The position numbers were made by a program, and so were the translations under genes. Positions 41,095-50,019 of a stretch of DNA of 64,000 nt are shown piece by piece. The notes under the pieces are model-generated. The model searched no databases. It worked only from the letters and a program-made list of their open reading frames with translations, and had not been told where the DNA came from. Positions within the stretch are counted from its first letter, which is position 1; each line of letters begins with the position of its first letter. Source of the stretch: Candidatus Gracilibacteria bacterium (GTDB lineage Bacteria > Patescibacteriota > Gracilibacteria > BD1-5 > JAGOOR01); NCBI GenBank assembly GCA_041660965.1, contig JBAZVH010000001.1, forward strand, positions 248,001 through 312,000, in the 5' to 3' direction.

Positions 41095-42120
41095 TTATCC
41101 CCTCTCATTTTCTCAGAAGAATTTTCGCAGAGCAAGCATCCGAAACACATGATTCGCATCTTTGAGGATGATGCGTCAGAGGAATCTCCTATTTCCGATA
41201 AAAGCTCATAGCTCTCCCGATAAATCTGCAATGGCTGCATGCACCAGATGTTCATTTTGATCTTTCTGATATTGCGATTGCATACGCCCCACCACTTCTT
41301 TAGGAGATAATTGTGGACGTGATTTGAAATACGTCTCTGAAGTCAGCGCAAAGGAGCGAAAATTGAGTATCCATATAATTATCGCTGCAGTACGACTCGT
41401 AAGGCGCATCATCGGTCGAGCGCTGAGGTGATTTCATACATCATCTTGATCTGAAATAATAAAAGGTTGTGCCTGAGGATTGTTTTCTATATCAGGTTGG
41501 TAGTGTGAATGCACATGAATACTACCCTGATCTGCAGGTTCAATAATTACTTCTCGGATGCAACCTCGGTACTTTGACTGAATTGGTTCAGCCATGCTAA
41601 AACTACTCTTAGACTGAACGATGTATGGGTCTTGTGATTCTCCCGTGAATGCACACGCTGGCAAGAGCTGTTCTACATATCCAGATACTCCTGGACCACA
41701 GACAGGAATAAAATACGTTGGTTTGTTGTATCAGATGACTGGGACATCCCGAGATACCAGAGGTGCACGACATGATGCTCCGATATGTATCTCGATATCT
41801 GAGAGCCCGAGAAGTCGTATGGCTGAGAGGAGATGTTCTACTATGAGAATTTGTACTTTTTGTTCCCTATCAGTGATACGCAACATCCGACCAAAGATAC
41901 CATCGATAGCATGGAGTGTGTCTGGAGTATAGGGTATTTTGCCCCCTCCCTCTACGACGAAATGGATTCCTTTATTTTCTGATGGGTGCACAGAAAAAGA
42001 TGATTGCTTTGCACAAAAACCATTCGTACATGGATCCACTTTGAGACCCGTTATGTCAATGGCTTGCGTGAGTCGAGTTGGTAGTGCATTGAGTCAGATA
42101 TTGTCCGAAACAGTCTTCAT
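41095..42120 (-). CDS. LpxC-like deacetylase homologue
   Basis: This 341-residue protein resembles UDP-3-O-acyl-GlcNAc deacetylase, the committed step of lipid A synthesis. In the first half, GIHFVVEGG and later ILIVEHLLSAIRLLGLSDIE match the LpxC zinc-binding E-H block. In the second half, HLVHAAIADLSGELGAFIG matches the H-x-x-x-D-x-x-G-D-L motif (His and Asp ligands), and GRIILKDANHVFRML replaces the last G-H-I-x-x-x-x-S-G-H-x-L. Some positions deviate, so activity on the standard substrate is doubtful. CPR bacteria are generally held to lack lipid A, which makes the gene notable. Five UGA codons occur. It starts 5 bp after the C-terminal M24 fragment. Confidence 0.7.
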
Positions 42121-42125
42121 GATAG

Positions 42126-42560
42126 TTATAATACTATCAATTTTTCTTTGTCAACCAAAACCATCTCCTCATAGCGGAGACCATAGACTACACTATTGGT
42201 GATGGATTCCACCTCGCGCTCGTTCCTCGCTTGGCTGGAATGACGGGGACTTTCTTCATTCTGTATTTTGTCCTTTGTATTTTGTATTTTTATTCCATAG
42301 ATTCCTGGTTCAATAGTTATCACCATCCCTGGACGAAGTATCTCACGACTCTTACCGGATACTCGTGGTGATTCATGGATCTCAATGCCGACTCAATGCC
42401 CGAGTGAATGGGTGAAATACTCAGAATATTTTCCAAGCATTCTGCGTGCCTCTGCATCGAGCTCACACATTTTCATTCCTGGTTTTGCCCAAGCAATAAT
42501 ATGGTTTGTTACTTTTTGCAAAAGTAGGTAGAGTTCGGCTGGAGTTTTAGTTGTTTGCAT
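42126..42560 (-). CDS. M24 metallopeptidase (Xaa-Pro aminopeptidase-like), C-terminal part
   Basis: This 144-codon ORF encodes the second half of a pita-bread fold: TPAELYLLLQKVTNHIIAWAKPGM in outline, THSLGHGVGIEIHE (metal-binding His), VITIEPGIYG (Glu) and the last Glu in GLRYEEMVLV. It contains an in-frame insert of about 30 residues after IYGIKIQ, made by a TACAAA tract and a REP palindrome. The N-terminal half, with the two Asp ligands, is a separate ORF at 42988. The ATG lies inside the last codons of the small gene at 42547, so translation may be coupled. Whether the two halves form an active enzyme together is unknown. Confidence 0.78.
42203..42290. repeat. REP palindrome plus TACAAA tract inside the M24 C-terminal ORF
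   Basis: A GGATTCCACCTCGCG...GGCTGGAATGACGG palindrome (42203-42246) is joined to a tract of TTTTGTATTTTGT units (42259-42290). The order and orientation are the same as at 43602-43685. Both are read through without a stop. Confidence 0.85.
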
Positions 42561-42816
42561 GGTCTTGTGCGACTAATTCCTGGAATACGAGGCGCTTTAT
42601 AACTTCTCGTGGGTCGTCATTTATTTTCTCTCATAGAAACCAAATAATTTCATCTTTCGTAGGATCTCGTCATTTTTCTCGTGATTTCTCATCAATGATC
42701 ACTCTTATAGCTCCTCCGTATAATCAGATAAATCCAATAATTCGACAGTCTTCATGTTCTGGATCGAGTTCGTCGAACACTTCTCGCTGAACCCGTATAG
42801 CCCTAATAGCATCCAT
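42547..42816 (-). CDS. Small acidic/basic protein inside the split M24 gene
   Basis: This 89-residue protein has three UGA codons (IIGFIGLYGG, EKGRDP, FLGEKI). It is soluble and mixed alpha/beta, starts MDAIRAIRVQREVFDELDPE and ends ELVAQDHANN. It lies in a 0.43-kb stretch that separates the two halves of the M24 gene and has its own promoter-like box (TATACT at 42877-42882 on the minus strand). Its last codons overlap the ATG of the M24 C-terminal ORF by 14 bp. The family is not recognised. It may be cargo of whatever split the gene. Confidence 0.6.
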
Positions 42817-42876
42817 AGTGGAATACGTATTAAAAAGACACTAAGATGATAGACGGACGCTTGCTAAATCAAGTGT

Positions 42877-42898
42877 AGTATACGATTTTTTATTGAAA
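42877..42898 (-). promoter_or_regulatory. Promoter-like box within the M24 insert
   Basis: On the minus strand TATACT is preceded at 16 bp by ATGACA. It would give the small gene at 42547 and the M24 C-terminal ORF their own transcript with a leader of about 55 bases. Confidence 0.5.
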
Positions 42899-42987
42899 TG
42901 TCATTTTTTTGTGTTGCTGTATATTTTTCAATCTCCATTATCTATTCGTTTCTATGGCTTCTACTCTATCTCTAGCTCTGCCTGAAT

Positions 42988-43764
42988 TTATAAGAAAAAG
43001 CACCGTGTCATATCCGAGCAATATCCCTGATAGATAACACCCATATCGATCAGAATAATATCGTCTGGTTCCAGTTTCCGCTGGGTGGGGCTATGATGCG
43101 GAACGGCAGTATTTTCTCAAAATGCGACAATCGGAGGAAAGCTCGGACCACTGGCACCGAGCTTGAGCTGAAGAATCTGTATCCGTCGTGCTACCTCTTC
43201 TTCAGTAACACCAATCCTCAAGAAGGGCTGAATCGCCTCGTACACAGCCCGATTGATTCTCTGGCTTTCCCGAAGTTTTTCTATCTCCTCTGGTGTTTTA
43301 ATTATTCTCTGTTTTGCAACAGGGCTTGACTTCATTACAAGTGCTGGACCATACCCCTCTATCTTTTCTCGGAGTGTCTGCGTGAGAAAGTCAGGATCAG
43401 TAGAGAGTTTTTTGTATTTCCCAAGTGTCTGCCTCCATCCCTCTCTCGTATCAATAATCTCAAATCGAGCACTATCAAAGAGCCCACTTGTCCGTGGGTC
43501 ACACAAGATAATTCCCCCGTCCGTCATTCCAGCCAAGGACGAATGCAATGAGTCCGCGAGGTGGAATCCATCCCCGTTACAAGAAATATCCTGTTCACAT
43601 CTAGATTCCACCTCGCGCTTCGCTTGGCTGGAATGACGAAAACCGATTCTTTTATTTTGTACTTTGTATTTTGTACTTTGTATTAAGATAAGGACCTCCC
43701 CAGCTTCATGCACCGTGACTCATGTCACATGGGTAATATCAGCTGGTGAAAGGAGGAGGTACAT
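42988..43764 (-). CDS. M24 metallopeptidase (Xaa-Pro aminopeptidase-like), N-terminal part
   Basis: This 258-codon ORF encodes the creatinase-like N-domain and the start of the catalytic domain. KTPEEIEKLRESQRINRAVY and GVTEEEVARRIQI are typical of M24B, then comes IVAFGENTAVPHHSPTQRKL with the UGA glycine. LIDMGVIYQGYCSDMTRCFF carries the two metal-binding Asp residues, and then a TAA ends the frame at a point where intact relatives continue. Residues about 27-80 are not native: they are encoded by a TACAAA tract and two REP copies (43519-43685) and read in frame. The rest of the enzyme is at 42126. The start at 43764 gives MYLLLSPADITHVTG. Confidence 0.8.
43519..43685. repeat. Two REP palindromes (inverted) plus TACAAA tract inside the M24 N-terminal ORF
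   Basis: One GAATGACGG/GGATTCCAC copy lies at 43519-43570, an inverted second copy at 43602-43640, and TTTTGTACTTTGTA units at 43651-43685. Together about 55 codons are added in frame. Confidence 0.85.
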
Positions 43765-43955
43765 GTTGTCAGGTTAGTATGCTACTGAGTTTACTCAGTT
43801 TATTGAGTTATTCAAACCAATATTTTCACTTGAATTAAATAAGTGCTCTCGTTCAATTTTTGCTTTCCCTTCGAGGTCTGAGCTCCTCAGGGTCGAAGAC
43901 TATTTTTTGTTTTACCTAAATTGTAAACTAAAAATAAGAAAGTCACTAAAAAAAG

Positions 43956-43984
43956 TTGCATTTCTAGAAAAAATACACTATACT
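43956..43984 (+). promoter_or_regulatory. Promoter of the pilin gene at 44054
   Basis: TTGCAT and TATACT are separated by exactly 17 bp. The leader to the ATG at 44054 would be about 65 bases. This is the best sigma-70-like site seen before the pilin genes. Confidence 0.65.
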
Positions 43985-44053
43985 ACCTGCATGAATGAGC
44001 TAAAAGGTCGCCAAAATGACCAGTAACTCATCTCTTTATCTCTTATTTTTCTT

Positions 44054-44590
44054 ATGAAAAAACAATCAGGTTTCACACTTATCGAATTGATGGTCGTGAT
44101 GGCTATCATCGCTATCCTCGCCACTGCTGGTCTCTCAGCGTATACTGGATACATCAAGAAGTCACGAGATACAGTACGTATTGCTGATCTAAACGCTATC
44201 AACACTATCGTACTCTGAGCAATGGCGTCAACGTGATTACCACCAGCAGCAACAGATTCTGCTACAACAGGTGAGATAGAAGATGTTATTTGGGAGGCAA
44301 ATAGTGGTCAAGCCATAAAAGATCCTCTTGGGACAGGCAACTGCTATGACACAACTGCACACTCAGACGCTGGCACGAGTACATGTGTTTATAACTATTA
44401 CACTTGTAGTAGTGGAACTGGATACGCAATCACAGCCCTATTTGAATCTACTGCCAATACTGCCTCATATGCCGACAACTCATCTGGTACAGAGGTTGGA
44501 ACATGAGCTGAGTATGATATTGGTAGTTGCCCTTTAGACGCTAGTACAGCTCCTTCAGCAGCTTTGCCATTGAATGCAGCTCATACATAA
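44054..44590 (+). CDS. Type IV pilin-like protein
   Basis: This 178-residue prepilin-like protein starts KKQSGFTLIELMVVMAIIA; cleavage before Phe and methylation are expected from the motif. The helix to about residue 55 is followed by IKKSRDTVRIADLNAINTIV, where pilin helices join the globular domain. The globular part has four cysteines that could form two disulfides (NCYDTT, TCVYNYYTC, GSCPLD) and a UGA glycine pair. Its first 180 bp are almost identical to the next gene. It may be a subunit of an adhesive or DNA-uptake pilus. Confidence 0.88.
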
Positions 44591-44631
44591 ATTAAACTTA
44601 TTTTATTTTTACTTTTTCTTCTCCCTTTCCT

Positions 44632-45204
44632 ATGAAAAAACAATCAGGTTTCACACTTATCGAATTGATGGTCGTGATGGCTATCATCGCTATCCTCGCC
44701 ACTGCTGGTCTCTCAGCATATACTGGATACATCAAGAAGTCACGAGATACAGTACGTATTGCTGATCTAAACGCTATCAACACTATCGTACTCTGAGCAA
44801 TGGCGTCAACAGGTCTTGCCCCAGCAGATGTTGCCGAGCTAAAAACTGCGATTTCCGATGCGAATAATGGTCAACAGATAGAAGATCCCCTTACCTCGGG
44901 CACTACAGCCAAGTCTACGTGTCTTGGAGTTGGTATCAGTAACCAACCCTGCAACTATATGTATAAAACGTGTAACAATGCTACTGGGTTCAATATTGCG
45001 GCTCGTTTTGAATCATCTGCTAACTCATCACTCTACACTGCCGATGGTACAGGAGATGCTGTTGCTACCACTGTTCAGACAAGTCTTGTGTTACCCGCTA
45101 CAATTGTAGGTGGTGCTTCTCTGTATGAAGTTGGTAATTGTACTACAACTCCTACTTACGCCATCGCAACTCCAGCGTCTAATGATATATTAGACGACGA
45201 TTAA
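44632..45204 (+). CDS. Type IV pilin-like protein, paralogue
   Basis: This 190-residue prepilin-like protein begins 41 bp after the previous pilin gene. Residues 1-60 are identical or nearly so to it, down to synonymous positions, which indicates recent duplication or gene conversion. The variable domain has the pattern CLGVGISNQPCNYMYKTCNN, ARFESSANSSLYTADGTGD and a late VGNCTT. The only UGA is at the shared L-UGA-A-M. The protein ends ILDDD. A terminator follows 25 bp after the stop, so the two pilins form one unit. Confidence 0.88.
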
Positions 45205-45230
45205 AAAAGATTTTCCCTAACTTTCTCACC

Positions 45231-45257
45231 CACCCCACCCTCTCGGTGGGGTTTTTT
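45231..45257 (+). terminator. Rho-independent terminator
   Basis: ACCCCACC and GGTGGGGT, with CTCTC in the loop, form a GC-rich stem followed by TTTTT. It ends the pilin pair. Confidence 0.88.
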
Positions 45258-45269
45258 GTGCCACGCAGA

Positions 45270-45311
45270 TTGAGACCGGTCTTTGGTTGCCAGAGCTAAG
45301 ACCGGTCTCAA
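45270..45311. repeat. REP hairpin next to the RAYT gene
   Basis: TTGAGACCGGTCTT and AAGACCGGTCTCAA are perfect 14-bp inverted arms around a 14-bp loop. Each arm contains the palindrome AGACCGGTCT. A second copy lies inside the transposase gene at 45557-45590. Confidence 0.9.
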
Positions 45312-45355
45312 CAGATGGTGCTTGTATTTCCTTTTCTTTGTCTATCATATCCTCT

Positions 45356-45921
45356 ATGAGCAATCATCGACATGAGTTTTATACAGGGTTTCCATATCAT
45401 GTGTTTAATCGTGGTTTTGAGAAACAACGCATCTTTTTTTCTCATGCTGACTTTGCTCGTTTTATCGCACGGCTTCAGTTTTTACTCGATGAACATCCCC
45501 ATATTCATCTCCATGCTTTTTGTTTATTACCGAATCATTTTCATCTGATTCTCAGCGAGACCGGTCTTTAGGAGCTTCAAGACCGGTCTCAGATCCAGGG
45601 AATATCTGCTTTTATGCACAAACTGGAACTCGCCTACACCATGTATGCCAAGACCAAATACAGAGAAGATTTCCCTCGTTGACCATTTTTGGAGGGACGA
45701 TTTCATGCGAAGATTCTAGAAGATGAGCGAGAGACGTGGCTCGCTGTATGTCCTATGTTTGTTACAACGCCATCAAGCACGAACTCGTGACGGATATCCA
45801 TGATTGGCCATGGACTTCGTACCACGAACTCGTGGAGGGCATTATTGAGCCCCATCTACCAAGAGTAGTATTGTTGGAAGATGTGACTATCGGAGAGTAT
45901 GTGGATATCGATGAGGAATAG
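45356..45921 (+). pseudogene. REP-associated tyrosine transposase (RAYT / TnpA-REP), disrupted
   Basis: The translated parts match the Y1-type RAYT family: FYTGFPYHVFNRGFEKQRIF (the H-V-x-x-R-G start), AFCLLPNHFHLIL (the H-U-H motif), GISAFMHKLELAYTMYAKTKY, and YNAIKHELVTDIHDWPWTSY at the end. A REP hairpin (45557-45590) sits after HLILSE and brings an in-frame TAG at 45569. Further on a frameshift lies near 45735, between ETWLA and ARCMSYV. The UGA before PFLEGRFH is in a conserved Gly position, so the gene was native to this code. RAYTs act on REP hairpins; the flanking copy at 45270 is the expected partner. Confidence 0.85.
45557..45590. repeat. REP hairpin inserted in the RAYT gene
   Basis: GAGACCGGTCTT and AAGACCGGTCTC are perfect 12-bp arms with a 10-bp loop that holds a TAG stop of the transposase frame. 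It is the second copy of the hairpin at 45270. Confidence 0.9.
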
Positions 45922-46030
45922 TCTAGAATAAGGTTTGGACCTGCCACGTCGGGTCTGGTCTCATGAAAAAATATTTACATTCTCCAAAATAAAATATACT
46001 GATTCTTAGTAATAATTTTTATTTTTCACT

Positions 46031-46585
46031 ATGAAAAGACATCTTGGTTTCTCACTGATAGAACTGATGATCGTTATCACTATCATCGCCATCCTCTCTG
46101 TGATGGGTCTGGCGGCATATTCGTGATATATCAAAAAAGCTCGCGATACCAATCGTATCGCTGATATCGCAACAATCGACAAGGCGATTCTCTGAATCAC
46201 ATCACAGACAGGACAGAGCCCTACAAGTATAGCGGACGTTATCACAGCGATAAAGGGGGTGAATAATAGTGTCAACCTAGTTGATTCTCTTAGTGGCCAA
46301 GCAAAATGTCAGCCTGCGACTGTGGGGGGTGCAAAAATAAATTGTGGATACTACTATACCCAATGTGATAGTGGTGCTGGATTTGCGGTGGGTGTCAGAT
46401 TTGAAACAGAAACGAATCAAGCAAAATATGCTGCTGATGGTATCGGTGATGTACCGGCGAGTGCATCTGTGACGACAGCGAGTGAAGATGATGATTTTTA
46501 TTCCCTCGGAAACTGTTCAGCGTATTGTGGAGCTACGGGCTGTACCTCTCCAGTAAATACGTATACTCTGATTACTACACCGTAA
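46031..46585 (+). CDS. Type IV pilin-like protein
   Basis: This 184-residue prepilin-like protein starts KRHLGFSLIELMIVITIIA, a more diverged N-terminus than the pilins at 44 kb. The Gly in SGYIKKARDTNRIADI and the one after AIL are UGA codons. The globular domain has six or more cysteines, including KINCGYYYTQC and a late NCSAYCGATGC. The gene is preceded by a TATACT about 35 bp upstream and followed by a strong terminator, so it is its own unit. Confidence 0.86.
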
Positions 46586-46608
46586 GTACAAAGATTTATG
46601 TATCTATT

Positions 46609-46637
46609 TAACCCACTTTATAAAAAGTGGGTTTTTG
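46609..46637 (+). terminator. Rho-independent terminator
   Basis: AACCCACTTT and AGTGGGTT pair around ATAAAA and are followed by TTTT. Immediately after it begins a repeat-rich stretch with CTCCTTTTTGAAGGAGG and a TTTTGTATTTTGT tract that reaches the valS start. Confidence 0.85.
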
Positions 46638-46863
46638 GAAACCTCCTTTTTGAAGGAGGTGCCGACGGAGGAGGCGGAGGATTTATTGAGAAAACAAATC
46701 ACCCTGTCTTCATCCTCTTTGTTCTTTTCCCCCTTCAAGAAGGGGGTTTCTGTAACTTCTCTTATTTTGTACTTTTTCTTTTATGTTCCCTATTTTATAA
46801 AGCTTCCTACATTTTGTATTTTGTTTTTTGTCTTTTGTATTCTCTCTATATAATAAGCCCCAT

Positions 46864-49584
46864 ATGGATTTTCCTAAAATATACGCCCCTTCTTCCTCTG
46901 AAGATATTCTCGCAAAAATGTGGGAAAAAACAGGATGTTACAAACCACACAAATCTCGCACTGGTGAGACATTTTATATGCCTCTCCCTCCACCAAATGT
47001 CACGTGAGTTCTCCATACAGGGCATGCTCTGATGCTCGCTATCGAGGATGTGATGGTGCGGTATCATCGTATGAAGGGTGATGAAACACTCTGGGTGCCT
47101 GGAACCGATCATGCTGGCATCGCCACACAAAATGTCGTGGCAAAAAATCTCCAAAAAGAAGGGATTCACCGAGAGGATCTCGGACGTGAGAAATTTCTCG
47201 AAAAAGTCTGGGAATGGAAAGATACATCACACGGCACTATCACGAATCAGATGCGGATGATGGGAGCGAGCGTCAGCTGGGATCACGAACGTTTTACGCT
47301 CGATAAAGCCAATAATGATCTTGTGACAAAGACGTTTATAAAGCTCTATAATGAGGGCATCATCTACCGTGGAGAGTATATGGTGAATTATTGTCCGAAA
47401 GATAAAACTGTTATCTCAAAATCAGAAATAGAATACCGTGATGAGCCCGGATTTCTCTATGAAATAGCCTATTTTGTCCATGGTCTCGACCGTGAACTCA
47501 TCGTCGCAACGACGCGTCCAGAGACACTCCTCGCAGATCAGGCAGTGGCCGTCAATCCTCGAGACAAGCGCTACAAAAAATTGATAGGTCACGAGGTGAT
47601 TCTCCCCTTCGTGAACAAGAGAATACCTATTATTGCTGACGAGATGGTAGATATGGATTTTGGGACATGAGTGGTCAAGATTACACCCGCTCATGATCCT
47701 GCGGATTTTGAGACGGCCAAACGCCACGGACTTCCCATAGATTACCGTGTCCTCAATAATGAAGGCGTTATGATGGAACACACAGGTATTTTCGCTGGGA
47801 AAAAAGACATAGAAGCTCGTGAAATGATCGTCAATATGCTCCGAGGAAAGGGTAATCTCATAAAAGTCTCACCTCACATCTCTCCCGTTGGATATTCCCA
47901 GCGTGGCGGTGTCCGTGTCCAGACGATTGTTTCGATTCAATGGTTTGTGGATAGCAAAAAACTCGCCGAGAAAGTGATGGCAGGATATGAAAAAGGAGAA
48001 TTTGAAATTATTCCGAGTCGCTATGGTGCCATCTTCGAAGGAATTATGGGAAACCTCCATGAGTGGTGTATCAGTCGTCAGCTCTGGTGGGGTCATCAGA
48101 TACCCGCTTATTTTCATGCAGAAACTAAGGAACTCCTCGGGGTCACCGAAGACCCAAAAGGTCTCGAAAAACAGTATGGGAAAGAGATGATCGTCCGGGA
48201 TCCCGATGTGCTCGATACCTGGTTTAGCGCAGCGCTCTGGCCTTTTTCTATTCTCGATTGGGATTTTGAGAAGCCGAGTAAGCTGTTTGAAAAATACTAT
48301 CCTGCGCAAGTCCTCGAAACAGGTCATGATATTCTCCTCTTTTGGGTCGTGAGAATGCTTCTTTTTGGCTATGATCTCACTGGTCAGACACCTTTTAAAA
48401 CTATCTATCTCCATGGTCTCCTCACGGATGATCAGGGTCGAAAATTCAGTAAATCACTTGGAAATGGCATCGACCCTATTGAGCTGATTCGTGAATTCTC
48501 TGCTGATGCCCTACGCCTCGCCATCGTCATCGGGAATACTCCAGGCAATAATATGAGATTTAGTCGTGATGTGGTCAAAAATAATCAGATATTCCTCAAT
48601 AAACTCTGGAATGTCGCACGATTTGTCTGGATGAACTGCGATGAAATAAATACAAAAGACAAAATACAAAGTGCAAAATGAATAGATGTTACAAAACTCG
48701 AAAAAACACTGGCGAAAAACTGGGATACGCTCCTCGACTATGAACGATGGATTCTCTCTCGACTGAAACATACGAGAGATGATGTGACAGAGTGAATGGA
48801 GGACTATAATTTCTCGATGATGGGCGAAAAGCTCATCTCTTTTACTCGTGATGAATTCGCTGACTATGCTATCGAATGTTTCAAACTCGTAAAAGATGAG
48901 AGTAAATACGGCAAAGAAGTGATGATGTATACACTCCTCTCACTTTTGAAGCTCTGGCATCCCTACATCCCTTTTATTACAGAAACTCTCACGCAAGCAA
49001 TCAATGGAAAACTCGATAAAGACGGTGGGTTACCGGATGATTTTGGTCTCAAAAATGCTCTTATGACGTCTGAATGGCCATCGTGTGGTTATCCACTCGA
49101 CCGAGAGAGCGAGGAAGCGATGAAGGCAGTTTTTGATGTCGTAACTACTATTCGTACCATACGCGGAGAGCGCCGTATCAAGCCAGGCGAACTCGTGGAT
49201 ATCGTCCTCTATGTGAATCCTCGAGATCGTATCGTCCTCGAAAAAAATATCGCCCTGATTAGTGGTCTCGGAAAGGCGCGAGAGGTTCTCTTTACACTGA
49301 CGAAAGATACTCTCGAACGTGATAAATATACCTATGGCATCGCGGGGGAAGTCGAGATATTTGTCGATACGAGTATCTGTAATCACGATGATGATATCGA
49401 GCGTCTCACAAAACTCATAGAAGAAAAGGAGGACTATGTCCGCCTTCTCGAGGTCAAACTCATGGACCCGAGCTTTGCTGGCAAGGCGCCAGAAAACGTC
49501 ATCCGTCTGACTCAAGAAAAAAAAGAAGTCACCCTCCGACAAATCGAAAAGGCAAAAGAAGAGCTAGAACAATACAAGAGTTAA
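46864..49584 (+). CDS. valS: Valyl-tRNA synthetase
   Basis: Charges tRNA-Val. The 906-residue protein is of normal length for the family. Motifs: LPPPNVTGVLHTGHAL (HTGH of the class I HIGH motif, with the preceding Gly coded by UGA), GTDHAGIATQ, the editing domain with VATTRPETLLADQAVAV and GTGVVKITPAHDP, CISRQLWWGHQIP, the KFSKS form of KMSKS, and a C-terminal coiled coil from about 845 (LTKLIEEKEDYVRLLEVKL). A TACAAA-type tract (48650-48679) adds about ten residues, read INTKDKIQSAK, before the anticodon domain. In contrast to LeuRS and IleRS there is no inserted enzyme domain. Confidence 0.97.
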
Positions 49585-49618
49585 CTGTGTACTAAAAATA
49601 TACAACTTCATTCACTCT

Positions 49619-49966
49619 TTAGCTTTCGATCTTTTTATCCACCACCTTTGAAAGTCCTATCATATCAAAGATATATTGTGTTTTTGGATGAACACGATCA
49701 AAGGAAATAGTCTTACCGAGTCGGTGAGTGCGAGCGATAAAATCTGTGAGATAACCGAGCGTTTTAGAGTTGGCGTAAGCAAGATCAGAAAAGTCACAAG
49801 AGATATGCTGATATTCTGGTTGTTCTTTGATTTCTTCTTCGAGAGTATCAAAAGCGAGGTCTGCATTTGTTTCGTCGAGTTCGCCTGATATGATGAGATG
49901 CAGTGTATCTCTATATTGCTTTTTAAGTTGAATTGAGTAAGGTGTATGTATAGTACCTGATACCAT
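49619..49966 (-). CDS. STAS-domain protein (anti-sigma antagonist-like)
   Basis: This 115-residue single-domain STAS protein has the strand-helix plan YSIQLKKQYRDTLHLIISGEL, then CDFSDLAYANSKTLGYLTDF, then TISFDRVHPKTQYIFDMIGL. The conserved spot for phosphorylation in SpoIIAA relatives corresponds to the Ser in ANSKT, so regulation by a kinase is possible. No partner kinase or phosphatase is nearby. The ATG at 49966 was preferred to the upstream in-frame ATG at 49993, which would add a hydrophobic stretch foreign to the family. No UGA codon is used. Confidence 0.85.
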   Translation of the reverse strand: MVSGTIHTPYSIQLKKQYRDTLHLIISGELDETNADLAFDTLEEEIKEQPEYQHISCDFSDLAYANSKTLGYLTDFIARTHRLGKTISFDRVHPKTQYIFDMIGLSKVVDKKIES

Positions 49967-50019
49967 AAAAAAGATTATTAGAATGAAATACACTCATACT
50001 ATACAATATAAATCACACT

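Noticed and set aside
47869..48414. Long minus-strand ORF inside valS.
   Set aside because: Antisense shadow of a well-conserved synthetase.
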